Assembly (NCBI GenBank): GCA_900541315.1
Contig: UQJF01000125.1
Location: forward strand, 1-8,657
Source of the DNA: an uncultured Clostridium sp.
Lineage (GTDB): Bacteria; Bacillota; Clostridia; Lachnospirales; Lachnospiraceae
Direction of reading: 5' to 3'
Length of the DNA: 8,657 nt
Each line of letters opens with the position of its first letter. The stretch's first letter is position 1. A model generated the notes under the pieces. The model saw only the letters and a list, made by a program, of their open reading frames with translations, searched no databases and had not been told where the DNA came from. A program made the position numbers and the translations under genes. This document shows positions 7,541 to 8,657 of this stretch, one piece after another.

Positions 7541-7788
7541 GTAATTTTAGGATGCAGTACAGTTATTTACGAAACGATGTACTTTTTCTACGCTACAGGC
7601 TTCTGAGTGTGTATTTCTTTCTACAGTACTTTCTCTTTTTACAATGCCTCTTTTATACATGGTATTAGCATGAGTATTTCTTTCTGGGCATTTTTCTCTG
7701 GTGTTGTCTGAAATCTGAAATAATGTACAAAAAAGACTGGAATATAATTAGGCAAAACTAACAAAATTAAGAAAACCACCTGCTTGCT
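7541..7788. other. AT-rich intergenic stretch without a recognisable gene
   Basis: About 250 bp with no open frame that looks coding on either strand. It is rich in T/C on the plus strand and contains two exact copies of GTATTTCTTTCT (7611-7622 and 7674-7685), 63 bp apart, plus several GTACTTT-like words. A perfect TATAAT occurs at 7743-7748 but has no good -35 partner. No clear function can be given. Confidence 0.5.
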
Positions 7789-7818
7789 CTGACATTTTTT
7801 TCAAAATCGTGCTAAACT
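7789..7818 (+). promoter_or_regulatory. Probable promoter upstream of the CarD-like gene
   Basis: CTGACA (7789-7794) is followed after 18 bases by TAAACT (7813-7818), preceded by TGC to give an extended -10 form. Predicted start is near 7825, about 250 nt upstream of the CarD-like ATG. The transcript would contain the 191-nt foldback. Confidence 0.45.
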
Positions 7819-7855
7819 AAAATAGGAAACTATGAACGTGGAGTATGAAAAAGAA

Positions 7856-8046
7856 TCTCAAACACAAAAATGTCCTATCGGAGTCTTTCATGCACCTGCT
7901 TTCGTGGCCGATTTTCCACCAATTGCACTCGAATTTCACCACTGTACGCACCGCGTACGCCTCAGAAATTTGGGTACAACTGACAAAAGATCTTCTCACA
8001 AAATCAGGTACAGAAAGATTCCGAGAGAACATAAAAAGTTTTGAGA
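7856..8046 (+). repeat. 191-nt imperfect foldback (structured RNA or MITE-like element)
   Basis: The two halves are complementary over most of their length. Outer helix 7856-7862 with 8040-8046 (7 bp); an 8-9 nt internal loop; then 7871-7889 with 8013-8031 (19 positions, two mismatches, one G-U); a bulged A (7890); 7891-7898 with 8005-8012 (one mismatch); 7900-7902 with 8001-8003; GTGG 7904-7907 with TCAC 7996-7999. The apical part has CGAATTTC 7930-7937 with GAAATTTG 7965-7972 and a tip hairpin GTACGC-ACC-GCGTAC (7944-7958). Size and rod shape recall 6S-type RNA, but no conserved 6S bubble is identified and no terminator follows. A transposon-derived palindromic repeat is equally possible. 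Two overlapping short open frames across it (7832-8044 and 7845-8054) lack convincing ribosome binding sites and are not called. Confidence 0.5.
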
Positions 8047-8074
8047 GTACATAAAGAAAGCAGGTGTAAATTTT

Positions 8075-8602
8075 ATGTACGAGAAAGGTCAATATATTGT
8101 ATATGGCATCCGTGGAGTCTGCAAAGTAACAGACATTATCACCATTGATCATCCTGTTGGACCTAAAGGGCGTCTTTATTATGAGCTTCGTCCTTGTAAC
8201 CAGAAGGATGGGAGGATCGTGACACCGGTTGACTCAGAAAAGACCATTACCAGGCTGCTGCTTACCAGACCAGAAGCAGAGGCGCTGATCAAAGAAATCC
8301 CCCGGATCAAAGAAATGACTGTAACAAATGACAAACAGAGGGAAGAACGGTATAAAGAGGCCTTGAAAACCTGTGACTGCCGTGTATGGGTAAGTATGAT
8401 CAAAGCCTTGTATCTAAGAAAACAGGACCGGATCGAGCATAAGAAGAAAGTGACGGATTTAGATGAACGGTATTTTCGCATGGCAGAAGATTATCTGGAT
8501 TCAGAGCTTTCACTTGCTCTTGATATATCAAGGGAAAAAGTAAATGAATATATTAAAGAACGGATCATGGAGTATGCTGTTGATGAGGGAGAAGCCTTTT
8601 GA
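8075..8602 (+). CDS. CarD-family transcriptional regulator
   Basis: CarD proteins bind the beta subunit of RNA polymerase and affect open-complex stability at promoters. This 175-residue protein has the N-terminal CarD/TRCF-type RNAP-interaction domain (residues ~1-65: YEKGQYIVYGIRGVCKVTDI, RLYYELRPC, GRIVTPVD) followed by a helical C-terminal region (~85-165: REERYKEALKTCDCRVWVSMIKALYLRK, VTDLDERYFRMAEDYLDSELSLALDISREKV). That layout is usual for the short clostridial CarD-like proteins. The ATG is supported by AGGTG (8062-8066) eight bases upstream, and no longer start is available with a comparable site. The name similarity to carA/carB is coincidental; no functional link is implied. It appears to be a single-gene unit behind a long structured leader. 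Direct DNA contact by the C-terminal region is known in mycobacterial/Thermus CarD but is inferred here. Specific target promoters cannot be predicted. Confidence 0.9.
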   Translation: MYEKGQYIVYGIRGVCKVTDIITIDHPVGPKGRLYYELRPCNQKDGRIVTPVDSEKTITRLLLTRPEAEALIKEIPRIKEMTVTNDKQREERYKEALKTCDCRVWVSMIKALYLRKQDRIEHKKKVTDLDERYFRMAEDYLDSELSLALDISREKVNEYIKERIMEYAVDEGEAF

Positions 8603-8615
8603 CCCCTCTGATACT

Positions 8616-8647
8616 GAATTGCTACGTGCTTTGCACTCTCGCAATTC
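8616..8647. repeat. Small palindromic element after the CarD-like gene
   Basis: GAATTGC (8616-8622) and GCAATTC (8641-8647) enclose a second perfect hairpin GTGC-TTT-GCAC (8626-8636). No T-run follows on either strand (TAAAAACATT on the plus side), so it does not look like a standard terminator. It lies 14 bp after the CarD-like stop and near the window edge, so its full extent is unknown. It may be an interspersed palindromic repeat. Confidence 0.45.
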
Positions 8648-8657
8648 TAAAAACATT

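Noticed and set aside
7832..8054. Two overlapping open frames (70 and 69 codons) before the CarD-like gene.
   Set aside because: Both cross the foldback, lack properly spaced ribosome binding sites (GGAG touches one ATG, AGGA is only four bases from the other), and look non-protein-like; the foldback explains the sequence better.
8075..8602. Functional link between the CarD-like gene and carA/carB because of the shared name.
   Set aside because: CarD is named after carotenoid regulation in Myxococcus, not carbamoyl phosphate; the genes have separate transcription signals with a strong terminator between them.

Overview
The window looks like chromosomal DNA from an anaerobic, spore-forming Firmicute, most likely a Lachnospiraceae/Clostridium cluster XIVa-type bacterium. 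This rests on recognising the protein families (a 175-residue CarD-like regulator, a cytidylate kinase-like P-loop protein, a SpoIID-like/peptidoglycan-binding protein), purine-rich ribosome binding sites and AT-rich intergenic DNA. The species cannot be named from the sequence alone. No mobile element, CRISPR array, tRNA or rRNA gene is evident.

Left part (1-2773), all on the minus strand and read leftward: a 5-formyltetrahydrofolate cyclo-ligase (2150-2740) ending in its own terminator hairpin; a cytidylate kinase-like protein (1403-2038) with its own extended -10 promoter; and a 416-residue protein joining a beta-sandwich-like N-terminus, a SpoIID-like middle and a C-terminal peptidoglycan-binding domain (48-1298). 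The last has a promoter-like sequence resembling the mother-cell sporulation sigma-E type. These look like three separate transcription units rather than one operon.

Centre (2774-7540): a divergent intergenic region carries a strong sigma-A-type promoter (TTGAAA-17-TATAAT) that drives carA-carB, the small and large subunits of glutamine-dependent carbamoyl-phosphate synthetase. The two genes overlap by one base (TGATG) and end at a strong intrinsic terminator. Together they make carbamoyl phosphate for pyrimidines and arginine. About 240 nt of leader precede carA, and 133 nt of it (2955-3087) fold on paper into a compact four-way junction closed by a GC-only stem. Another hairpin and a possible Shine-Dalgarno-sequestering helix follow. 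No PyrR-binding loop or complete T-box is recognisable. This is the best candidate in the window for an undescribed regulatory RNA.

Right part (7541-8657): about 530 bp with no convincing gene leads to a CarD-family RNA polymerase-binding regulator (8075-8602). The last 250 bp, downstream of a plausible promoter, contain a 191-nt imperfect foldback (7856-8046), which could be a structured leader, an independent small RNA or a MITE-like repeat. A second small palindrome lies just after the CarD-like gene at the window edge. In total there are six well-supported protein genes; the two structured noncoding regions are the parts not explained by ordinary annotation.
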